The notes under the pieces are model-generated. The model was not told the DNA's origin and ran no database searches. It saw only the letters and a program-made list of their open reading frames with translations. Positions 1-6,007 of a stretch of DNA of 7,784 nt are shown here, one piece after another. Source of the stretch: Elusimicrobiota bacterium (GTDB lineage: Bacteria; Omnitrophota; Gorgyraeia; Zapsychrales; Fredricksoniimonadaceae). Position numbers and translations under genes: made by a program. Each line of letters begins with the position of its first letter. Positions within the stretch are counted from its first letter, which is position 1. The stretch spans positions 1-7,784 of the forward strand of contig JAAYZZ010000214.1 of NCBI GenBank assembly GCA_012514595.1, read 5' to 3'.

Positions 1-1695
1 ACGAGCGATTACGACAACCCCGAATGGTTCATCCGTTCCCGTCATATCGAGGTCTTCCCGGGGGACAAGGCGGTGGCCCGGCGATCGACGATGTTCGTGG
101 GCGGGATCCCGGTCATGTACATGCCCAAGTACACGCAGGACCTGCGGGAGAACCGGCCGCATCTGAAGGTCATCCCCGGATACGAGAAGGACAAGGGGAT
201 GTATCTTCTGACCACTTACCGGACATATCCGACCGACAGGCTGGGCGTCCATTATCATCTGGACTATTTCGAACGCAAGGACCTCGGATGGGGGATCGAC
301 GTTGAATACGCACCCGGGAAACTGGGCGGAGGGATCGTCCGGACATATTACATGAAAGAGCGGACCATCAGTTCCGATCGCATTTGGGGCGAGCGGATGC
401 TTCCGACCCCGGAGCGCGAGCGTTATCGTCTCGAGTGGCGGCACAAATGGAACGTAGACCCGCAGACGAGCGCGATCGTGCAGTATGCCAAGATCTCGGA
501 TGCGGATTTCTTGAAGAAGTACTGGGATCAGGAGTATTGGCAGGACGAGAATCCCGAGACCTATGCCCTGGTGACGCGAGCCCTCCCCATGGGATCGTTG
601 AGCATCCTCACCAAGGTCCGCGTGAACCGTTTCGAGTTTTCGACCGTCGAGAGACTTCCCGAGATCAGCTACATGCTGAACAACCAGGAGATCGGAGCGA
701 CGGGGTTTTATTTCAAGAGCTCGAACGTCTTTTCGCAGCTGGTGAAGAAGAACGCGAGCCCCAGCGATGTGAGCAACCGGACCAGCCGTTTTGACACGGA
801 CAACGAGATCTCGCGTCCGTTCAAGGTCTCGTTCCTCGAGATGCGCCCCTATGTCGGGACCGCGCAGACCTATTATTCAAGGACCCTCAACGCCGAGGAT
901 GAGAACACCGTGCGCGGTCTTTTCAAGACCGGGATGGACGTGAGCACGAAGTTCTACAGGGTGTTCGATGTGTCTTTTGACAAGTGGGGGATCGAGATCG
1001 ATCGCCTGCGTCATGTCATCACGCCCACCGCCGGGTACTCCTATCAGCATGCGCCCACGTTCGAGGCCTCGAAGCTTTATCCGTTCGATGCCATTGATGC
1101 CCGGGCCCGGTCGCATGGCGTGGACATCGGGATCGAGAACAAGATTCAGACCAAACGGAAGGGGAAGGTCGTGGACCTGTTCCGGTCCCTGGTTTCGACG
1201 ACGTACAACCTCTCGGACATGGAGAGCGGCGCCTGGTCCGACATCACCTTTGACAATGAATTCCGTCCGAATGAGTTCGTCGCCTTTGGTCTGGACGGGG
1301 TCTATGATGAGGAGCACAAACGGATCAAGACCTTCAACATCGATCTTTATCTCGCCGGAAAGGACCGCTGGAGTTTTGACATCAGCCGCCGCTATACGCG
1401 CGATGACGATGATATCGTGACGGCGCATCTGGCCTATGTGATCAATTCCAAGTGGCGCGCGGATGTCTATGAGCGCTGGAATGTCGACAGCGGGGAGTGG
1501 AAGGACCAGCAGTATGCCTTGGTCCGCGACCTTCATTCCTGGGAGGTCGAGCTCGCGTTCCGCGACAAGCGCGGCTACGACGATGCCGGCAACGAGGTCT
1601 GGATCATTTTCCGGCTCAAGGCCTTTCCGTCGTTCAAGATGGATGGCGGAAGCTCCTTCCATCAGCGCAAGGCCGGGGCGCAGAATAGCAACTAG
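1..1695 (+). CDS. lptD: LPS-assembly outer-membrane protein LptD (OstA), C-terminal part
   Basis: LptD forms the outer-membrane beta-barrel that, with LptE, inserts lipopolysaccharide into the outer leaflet. Frame 1 is open from the first base, so the gene starts upstream; the GTG at 73 is only an internal valine. 564 residues are visible. Residues 1-45 look like the end of the periplasmic beta-taco domain running into the barrel: TSDYDNPEW, then FPGDKAVARRSTMFVGGIPV and MYMPKY, which matches by eye the E. coli stretch from TTCLPGD through GPVPIFYSPY. The rest is alternating aromatic/polar sequence rich in Tyr, Trp, Arg and Asp, as expected of a large barrel; the last strand probably ends near WIIFRLKAFPSF, followed by a short polar tail. 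No cysteine occurs in the visible part, and Ser2 sits where E. coli has Cys173. It is the most upstream gene seen and is followed by ugd after 12 bases. The family call is confident; the barrel boundaries are inferred. Confidence 0.88.
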   Translation, partial: TSDYDNPEWFIRSRHIEVFPGDKAVARRSTMFVGGIPVMYMPKYTQDLRENRPHLKVIPGYEKDKGMYLLTTYRTYPTDRLGVHYHLDYFERKDLGWGIDVEYAPGKLGGGIVRTYYMKERTISSDRIWGERMLPTPERERYRLEWRHKWNVDPQTSAIVQYAKISDADFLKKYWDQEYWQDENPETYALVTRALPMGSLSILTKVRVNRFEFSTVERLPEISYMLNNQEIGATGFYFKSSNVFSQLVKKNASPSDVSNRTSRFDTDNEISRPFKVSFLEMRPYVGTAQTYYSRTLNAEDENTVRGLFKTGMDVSTKFYRVFDVSFDKWGIEIDRLRHVITPTAGYSYQHAPTFEASKLYPFDAIDARARSHGVDIGIENKIQTKRKGKVVDLFRSLVSTTYNLSDMESGAWSDITFDNEFRPNEFVAFGLDGVYDEEHKRIKTFNIDLYLAGKDRWSFDISRRYTRDDDDIVTAHLAYVINSKWRADVYERWNVDSGEWKDQQYALVRDLHSWEVELAFRDKRGYDDAGNEVWIIFRLKAFPSFKMDGGSSFHQRKAGAQNSN

Positions 1696-1699
1696 GAGG
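1694..1699 (+). promoter_or_regulatory. Ribosome binding site of ugd
   Basis: AGGAGG is a full Shine-Dalgarno core, 8 bases before the ATG at 1708. It overlaps the TAG stop of lptD (1693-1695), so termination of lptD and initiation of ugd are probably coupled. Confidence 0.85.
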
Positions 1700-1707
1700 A
1701 AGGAAGA

Positions 1708-3039
1708 ATGGAGATCGCGATCGTAGGATCCGGATATGTGGGGCTTGTGACAGGCGTGTGCCTGGCGCATATCGGCCATCGCGTGGTCTGTATCGACAAT
1801 GATCAGGCCAAGATCCGCCAGCTTCAAAAGGGGCATGTGCCCATCTACGAGCCCGGGCTCGAAGAACTCCTGAAGAAATATTACAAGTCGGGGCGGTTGT
1901 CCTTCTCGGGATCGATCGCGGAGGGGGCGAAGAAAGCGACCGTGGTCTTCATTGCGGTCGGGACCCCGTCCAAGAAGAATGGTGATGCCGACCTGACCTA
2001 TATCGAGAATGTGGCGCGCGAGGTGGCGCGCAGTATGGATTCCTACAAGCTGCTCGTCGAGAAGTCAACGGTCCCGGCCGAGACGGGAAAGAGGATCGAA
2101 CGGACCATCCGTCTCAACATGCATCCCCGTTTCAAGAATTCCAAGAAGGGTGCTCCCCAGTTCGACGTGGCCTCGAACCCCGAGTTCCTCCGGGAGGGGT
2201 CCGCTGTCGAGGACTTCATGAATCCGGACCGTGTTGTCATCGGGGTGGAGACCAAGCGCGCCGAGCGGCTTCTCCGGGAGGTCTATGCGCCCCTGAAGGC
2301 GAAGATCGTGGTGACGAACCTCGCGACCGCCGAGATGATCAAGCACGCGTCGAACTCTTTTCTGGCGACCAAGATCTCCTTCATCAACGCCGTGTCCCGG
2401 ATCTGCGACAGGGTCGGGGCGGACGTCGAGAAGGTGGCCGAGGGCATGGGCTTTGACAAAAGGATCGGCCGGGCCTTCCTGAACGCGGGCGTCGGTTACG
2501 GCGGGAGCTGTTTTCCGAAGGATGTCGACGCCTTTGTCCGTCTCGCCGAGAAGAGCGGATATGATTTTCATCTTTTAAAGAGCGTACGCCAGGTCAACGC
2601 GGAGCAGAAGGCGTCCTTTGTCCGTCTTATCGAGGACAAGATCTGGAACCTGAAGGACAAGACCATTGCGGTCTGGGGCCTGGCGTTCAAGCCGGACACC
2701 GACGACATGCGAAGCGCGGCCTCTCTGGACGTCATTCATGCCCTGCAGCATGAAGGGGCCGCGGTGCGGGCTTATGATCCCAAGGGCATGGAGCGGGCGA
2801 GGAATCTTCTGCCGGGTGTTAAATTGTGCGCGGATGCCTACGCGGCGGTGAAAGGCGCGGACTGCCTTTTGCTTCTGACCGAGTGGAAGGAGTTCTCGTC
2901 CGCGGACTTTAAGAAGGTGATGAAGGCCATGCGTCAGGCCATTATCTTTGACGGAAGGAATTTTCTCGATGGAGAGGCCCTGTCGGATATGGGCTTTGAA
3001 TATTACGGGATCGGACGGGGACATGTTCAAAAAACTTGA
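1708..3039 (+). CDS. ugd: UDP-glucose 6-dehydrogenase
   Basis: This cytoplasmic enzyme oxidises UDP-glucose to UDP-glucuronate with two NAD+. The 443-residue protein has the full three-part family layout. The N-terminal Rossmann domain starts at once with GSGYVG (7-12) and has the NAD-ribose acid Asp30. EKSTVP (118-123) and NPEFLREG (157-164) line the substrate site. The central helical domain carries Lys212 and Asn216 in the AEMIKHASNS stretch. The catalytic loop GYGGSCFPKD (263-272) holds nucleophile Cys268 and Asp272. The C-terminal UDP-binding domain includes the LAFKPDTDDMR stretch (325-335). By eye there is a basic insertion of roughly ten residues (about 138-149) before the NPEFLREG strand. 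Length is normal for bacterial Ugd. The start is fixed by a strong AGGAGG site and the immediate Rossmann strand. Its product is the substrate of the decarboxylase encoded two genes downstream. A close relative acting on another UDP-hexose is possible but less likely. Confidence 0.95.
   Translation: MEIAIVGSGYVGLVTGVCLAHIGHRVVCIDNDQAKIRQLQKGHVPIYEPGLEELLKKYYKSGRLSFSGSIAEGAKKATVVFIAVGTPSKKNGDADLTYIENVAREVARSMDSYKLLVEKSTVPAETGKRIERTIRLNMHPRFKNSKKGAPQFDVASNPEFLREGSAVEDFMNPDRVVIGVETKRAERLLREVYAPLKAKIVVTNLATAEMIKHASNSFLATKISFINAVSRICDRVGADVEKVAEGMGFDKRIGRAFLNAGVGYGGSCFPKDVDAFVRLAEKSGYDFHLLKSVRQVNAEQKASFVRLIEDKIWNLKDKTIAVWGLAFKPDTDDMRSAASLDVIHALQHEGAAVRAYDPKGMERARNLLPGVKLCADAYAAVKGADCLLLLTEWKEFSSADFKKVMKAMRQAIIFDGRNFLDGEALSDMGFEYYGIGRGHVQKT
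3013..3020 (+). promoter_or_regulatory. Weak purine-rich leader before the WbpA-like gene
   Basis: GGACGGGG lies directly before the ATG at 3023 and inside the ugd coding region. It is a poor Shine-Dalgarno match, so the overlapping downstream gene probably depends on ribosomes finishing ugd (translational coupling). This is inferred from the overlap, not from a clear site. Confidence 0.35.
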
Positions 3040-4324
3040 GACAGGGATCGGGAAAAGGGATCTTCAGATCGCGGTCATCGGCATGGGGTATGTGGGGCTG
3101 CCGCTGGCGCTGGCCTTTGCGCGTCAGAAGTTCACGGTCCACGGGATCGATGCGGACGGGGACCGGGTCGGGAAATTGCGGGACAAGAAGAGTTATATCA
3201 CCGATGTCTCGGACCGCGACATCGCGACTCCCGTTGCTGCGGGACGGCTTGTTCCCTCGACGGATTTTTCGTCCATCCGGGACTGCCGCGCCGTCATCAT
3301 CTGTGTTCCCACTCCGATCAAGAAGAGATACACGCCGGACATGTCCTTTATCCTTTCCGCGGTCCGGGAGGTCCGGAAATATCTTCAGCCGGGAACCCTC
3401 GTGGTCCTGGAGAGCACTACATATCCGGGAACGACAGAGGAGGTCATCCGGCCCCTTTTGGAGACCGCAGGGCTCAAGGTGGGTCGGAACCTTTTTCTCG
3501 CGTTCTCGCCGGAGCGGATCGACCCGGGCAATGCCGCGTATGACGTCACCCGTATCCCCAAGGTCGTGGGGGGCGTGACCCCGGCCTGCTGCAAGCTCAC
3601 GGCCCTTCTCTACGGGACCATTATCCGCAAGGTCCACGTTGTCTCTTCTCCGGCGGCGGCCGAGATGACAAAGCTTCTGGAGAACACCTTCCGGATCGTC
3701 AATATCGGCTGGGTGAATGAGGCGGCGATGATGTGCCACCGTTTCGGGATCGATATCTGGGAGGTCATCAACGCGGCCAAGACCAAGCCGTTCGGGTTCA
3801 TGCCGTTCTATCCCGGGCTTGGCGTCGGGGGACACTGCATCCCCGAGGACCCGATCTATCTTTACTGGAAGGCCAAGAAAAAGGGTCACGCCTCGCGGTT
3901 CATCAAGCTCGCGGCGGATGTGAATGCCGCGATGCCCGAATATACGATCGGACGGATCGCAGATCTCTTGAAGGCCAGGGGGAAAGTTCTTAAGGGCGCC
4001 AGGGTGCTGGTCCTGGGGGTCACCTACAAGAAGGACGTGAAGGACCTGCGGAAATCCCCGTCCTTGAAATTGATCGAGGCGCTTGGGAAGGCGGGGGCGG
4101 ATGTGGGATTTTATGACCCCATCATCCCGGGTCTTCATATCAACGGGATCCATATGGCGGGACTCGTCTGGAGCCCGGGCATGATCCGCCGGCAGGATAT
4201 CGTCGTGGTCGCGGTCGACCATACGGCGGTCGATTACAACATGTTGCGCCGCAACGCGAAGATGATCTTTGACGCGCGCAATGTTTACGGGAACGTGAAG
4301 GACAAAAAGATCGTTAAGCTGTAG
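3023..4324 (+). CDS. wbpA: WbpA-like UDP-N-acetylglucosamine 6-dehydrogenase
   Basis: This is a second NAD-dependent four-electron nucleotide-sugar dehydrogenase, most likely oxidising UDP-GlcNAc to UDP-GlcNAc-uronate for LPS or surface glycan. The 433-residue protein has GMGYVG (20-25), NAD-ribose Asp43, CVPTPIKKRYTPDMSF (94-109), LESTTYPGTTEE (129-140), FSPERIDPGN (161-170), AAEMTKLLENTF (212-223) with Lys217, and the catalytic loop GVGGHCIPEDP (267-277) with nucleophile Cys272 and Asp276. These blocks, and TKPFGFMPFYPG before the loop, match Pseudomonas WbpA as I recall it much better than Ugd or ManNAc dehydrogenase. One oddity: the residue third after the cysteine is Glu275, where WbpA has Ile and Ugd has Lys. 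I chose the ATG at 3023 over the upstream ATG at 2948, because the earlier start would add 25 residues before the Rossmann strand and overlap ugd by 92 bases; the chosen start overlaps by 17. The substrate (GlcNAc or ManNAc form) is not proven. Confidence 0.88.
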   Translation: MFKKLETGIGKRDLQIAVIGMGYVGLPLALAFARQKFTVHGIDADGDRVGKLRDKKSYITDVSDRDIATPVAAGRLVPSTDFSSIRDCRAVIICVPTPIKKRYTPDMSFILSAVREVRKYLQPGTLVVLESTTYPGTTEEVIRPLLETAGLKVGRNLFLAFSPERIDPGNAAYDVTRIPKVVGGVTPACCKLTALLYGTIIRKVHVVSSPAAAEMTKLLENTFRIVNIGWVNEAAMMCHRFGIDIWEVINAAKTKPFGFMPFYPGLGVGGHCIPEDPIYLYWKAKKKGHASRFIKLAADVNAAMPEYTIGRIADLLKARGKVLKGARVLVLGVTYKKDVKDLRKSPSLKLIEALGKAGADVGFYDPIIPGLHINGIHMAGLVWSPGMIRRQDIVVVAVDHTAVDYNMLRRNAKMIFDARNVYGNVKDKKIVKL

Positions 4325-4330
4325 GAGAGG
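4323..4330 (+). promoter_or_regulatory. Ribosome binding site of the UDP-xylose synthase gene
   Basis: AGGAGAGG contains an AGGAG core 6 bases before the ATG at 4334 and overlaps the TAG stop of the preceding gene (4322-4324). It has the same stop-overlapping arrangement as the ugd site. Confidence 0.8.
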
Positions 4331-4333
4331 GAA

Positions 4334-5278
4334 ATGACGCGTAAGAGAGTTTCTGTGGTCAGCGGCGGGGCGGGATTCGTTCCCAGCCATATCTGCGACC
4401 GGCTTATTGAAAAGGGACACAAGGTCATTTGCGTGGACAATCTCATCACGGGAAAGACCGCGAATGTCCGGCATTTGCTGAAGAACAAGGATTTCGAGTT
4501 CGTGCGAAGGGATGTGTCGCGTCCTTTCACGATCAAGGGGCCGGTGGACCATGTCCTTCACTGCGCCTCGCCGGCGAGCCCTGTGGATTATCTCGAAAAT
4601 CCGATCGAGACGCTTTTGGTGGGGTCGCATGCGACGCATCATCTTCTGGAGATGGCGCGTGTCAAAAGGGCTATCTTTCTTCTGACATCGACCTCCGAGG
4701 TCTACGGCGATCCGCAGGAACATCCCCAGAAAGAGACCTACTGGGGGCATGTGAACCCCAATGGTCCGCGCAGCGTTTATGACGAGGCCAAGCGGTATGC
4801 CGAGGCCATGACCTTCGCGTATCATCGCACGCACAAGGTCGATGTCCGGGTCGTGCGCATCTTCAATACCTATGGGCCGCGCATGAATCTACACGACGGA
4901 CGGGTGGTCCCGAATTTCATTTATCAGGCGCTCAAAGGCAAGCCGCTCACGGTCTACGGTAGCGGCCGCCAGACACGCTCGTTCTGTTATGTCGAGGACG
5001 AGGTCGAGGGGATCCTGAGGCTTTTGTTCTCAAAGGTCGCGGGCCCGATCAATATCGGGAATCCCGACGAGTTCACGGTCATGGATTTTGCGAAGATGGT
5101 CTTGGAACTGTCGGGCAGCAAGAGCCGGATCGTGCACAAGCCGCTTCCGCAGGACGATCCCCGGCAGCGTTGCCCGGATATCACGCTCGCCAGGACCCGT
5201 CTGGGCTGGGAGCCCCGGGTGGATCTGCGCGAGGGCTTGCTCAAGACCATTGCGTGGTTTAAGCAAAATCTGGAGTGA
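4334..5278 (+). CDS. uxs: UDP-glucuronate decarboxylase (UDP-xylose synthase)
   Basis: This is an extended short-chain dehydrogenase/reductase that converts UDP-glucuronate to UDP-xylose with a tightly held NAD+ recycled within the active site. The 314-residue protein carries the family blocks: the nucleotide loop GGAGFVP (11-17), Asp35 for the NAD ribose, HCASPASPVDYLENPIETL (76-94), TSTSEVYGDP (118-127) with the active-site Ser/Thr and Glu122, YWGHVNPNGPRSVYDEAKR (136-154) with the catalytic Tyr149-xxx-Lys153 pair, RIFNTYGPRM (175-184), DGRVVPNFI (188-196) and LTVYGSGRQTRSFCYV (205-220). The C-terminal DDPRQRCPDI (274-283) is also typical. ASPASPVDY and the YWG block separate UXS from dTDP-glucose dehydratase and UDP-galactose epimerase. 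The third glycine of the GxxGxxG loop is proline (Pro17). There is no N-terminal membrane segment, unlike eukaryotic Golgi UXS, so it is cytosolic. The substrate comes from Ugd, encoded two genes upstream. Confidence 0.92.
   Translation: MTRKRVSVVSGGAGFVPSHICDRLIEKGHKVICVDNLITGKTANVRHLLKNKDFEFVRRDVSRPFTIKGPVDHVLHCASPASPVDYLENPIETLLVGSHATHHLLEMARVKRAIFLLTSTSEVYGDPQEHPQKETYWGHVNPNGPRSVYDEAKRYAEAMTFAYHRTHKVDVRVVRIFNTYGPRMNLHDGRVVPNFIYQALKGKPLTVYGSGRQTRSFCYVEDEVEGILRLLFSKVAGPINIGNPDEFTVMDFAKMVLELSGSKSRIVHKPLPQDDPRQRCPDITLARTRLGWEPRVDLREGLLKTIAWFKQNLE
5272..5275 (+). promoter_or_regulatory. Ribosome binding site deciding the nucleotidyltransferase start
   Basis: GGAG lies 8 bases before the ATG at 5284, within the last codons of the UXS gene. 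The alternative in-frame GTG at 5275, which would overlap the UXS stop as GTGA, has only an A-rich sequence before it and no Shine-Dalgarno match. This favours the ATG. Confidence 0.6.
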
Positions 5279-5283
5279 CGTCG

Positions 5284-5997
5284 ATGTCGTTGGACGCGGA
5301 TTTTCTCGTTCTTTGCGGAGGCCTGGGCACGCGATTGAGGTCCGTGACCGGCGAGACCCCCAAGGTCATGGCCGAGGTGCAGGGGGAGCCGTTCCTGGAC
5401 TTCCTGATCCGGTATCTGATCTCCGAGGGCGCCCGCCGGATCATCCTGTGCGCCGGATACAAGGCCCAGGCGTTCGAGGCCTATTATCAGAAAAAGTTCA
5501 CGGAGGCCGAGATCGTTCTTTCCATCGAGCCGGAACCTCTGGGGACGGGAGGGGCCTTCAAGCACGCGGAGCGGCATATCCGTACGGACAGGGTCTTTGG
5601 CCTCAACGGGGACTGTTTTACCCCGGTGCGTTATGCGGACCTTCTGTCGCGGCATGTGTCGCGCGGATCGCGCGCCACCCTCGTCGGGGTCCGGGTGGCA
5701 GGGAACAAGGATTTCGGGACGATCGTTCTTAACGAACGCCAAGAGATCACGGCCTTTCGCGAGAAGTTCGAAACAAGGGAAGTTCAGTATATCAGCGCCG
5801 GGATCTATTGTCTTGAGCGCGCGGTCTTTGGCCAGATGCCGGCGGGGAAGTTCTCGATCGAATATGACCTTTTTCCCAGGTTGATCGGTTCGGGATTTCA
5901 TGCGTTCCCGGTGGATGTGCCCTTTATCGATATCGGAACGCCCGAGCGTTTCGCCTGGGCGCAGGAGAATCTGAACGCCATGGTCCGTCCGAAGTAA
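5284..5997 (+). CDS. Sugar-1-phosphate nucleotidyltransferase, HddC-like
   Basis: This cytoplasmic enzyme transfers an NMP group from an NTP to a sugar 1-phosphate, giving an activated NDP-sugar. The 237-residue protein is a single GT-A-like nucleotidyltransferase domain: GGLGTRLR (12-19) with the phosphate-binding Arg17, TPK Lys27, the PLGTGGA stretch (85-91), NGD (108-110) with Mg-binding Asp110, YISAGIY (169-175) and FIDIGTPE (214-221) with a second metal-type Asp216. The GGLGTRLRSV start and short length, with no C-terminal left-handed beta-helix, fit D-glycero-alpha-D-manno-heptose 1-phosphate guanylyltransferase (HddC). Glucose-1-phosphate and mannose-1-phosphate transferases share these motifs, so the nucleotide and sugar are not settled. 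No heptose kinase, isomerase or phosphatase is in the window. The residue before the glycine pair is Cys11, where Ala is usual. It starts 5 bases after UXS; a GTG at 5275 would add three residues. Confidence 0.82.
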   Translation: MSLDADFLVLCGGLGTRLRSVTGETPKVMAEVQGEPFLDFLIRYLISEGARRIILCAGYKAQAFEAYYQKKFTEAEIVLSIEPEPLGTGGAFKHAERHIRTDRVFGLNGDCFTPVRYADLLSRHVSRGSRATLVGVRVAGNKDFGTIVLNERQEITAFREKFETREVQYISAGIYCLERAVFGQMPAGKFSIEYDLFPRLIGSGFHAFPVDVPFIDIGTPERFAWAQENLNAMVRPK

Positions 5998-6001
5998 GGA
6001 G
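5996..6001 (+). promoter_or_regulatory. Ribosome binding site pointing to an ATC start
   Basis: AAGGAG is a good Shine-Dalgarno core overlapping the TAA stop of the nucleotidyltransferase (5995-5997). Counting 6 bases on reaches ATC at 6008, in the exporter reading frame. No ATG, GTG or TTG lies in that frame between the in-frame TGA at 5972 and a TTG at 6035, so this site decides the start of the last gene. Confidence 0.65.
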
Positions 6002-6007
6002 CGTCCT

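Noticed and set aside
73..75. GTG as the true start of the first gene
   Set aside because: The frame is open to base 1, and the upstream codons encode LptD-like sequence (TSDYDNPEW), so the gene is cut by the window edge.
877..1836. 319-residue open frame on the minus strand
   Set aside because: It is antisense to lptD and the start of ugd and ignores their boundary. It looks like a shadow frame.
2948..3022. Upstream ATG start for the WbpA-like gene
   Set aside because: It would add 25 residues with no family match before the Rossmann strand, overlap ugd by 92 bases and lacks a ribosome site. The ATG at 3023 fits the family length.
2942..4834. 630-residue open frame on the minus strand
   Set aside because: It lies antisense to three confidently identified genes and has low-complexity Arg/Asp/His/Pro-rich sequence with no recognisable fold. 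GC-biased third positions leave few stops on the opposite strand.
5275..5277. GTG start of the nucleotidyltransferase overlapping the UXS stop
   Set aside because: It has no Shine-Dalgarno match upstream, while the ATG at 5284 has GGAG at 8 bases. The difference is only three residues and cannot be fully settled.
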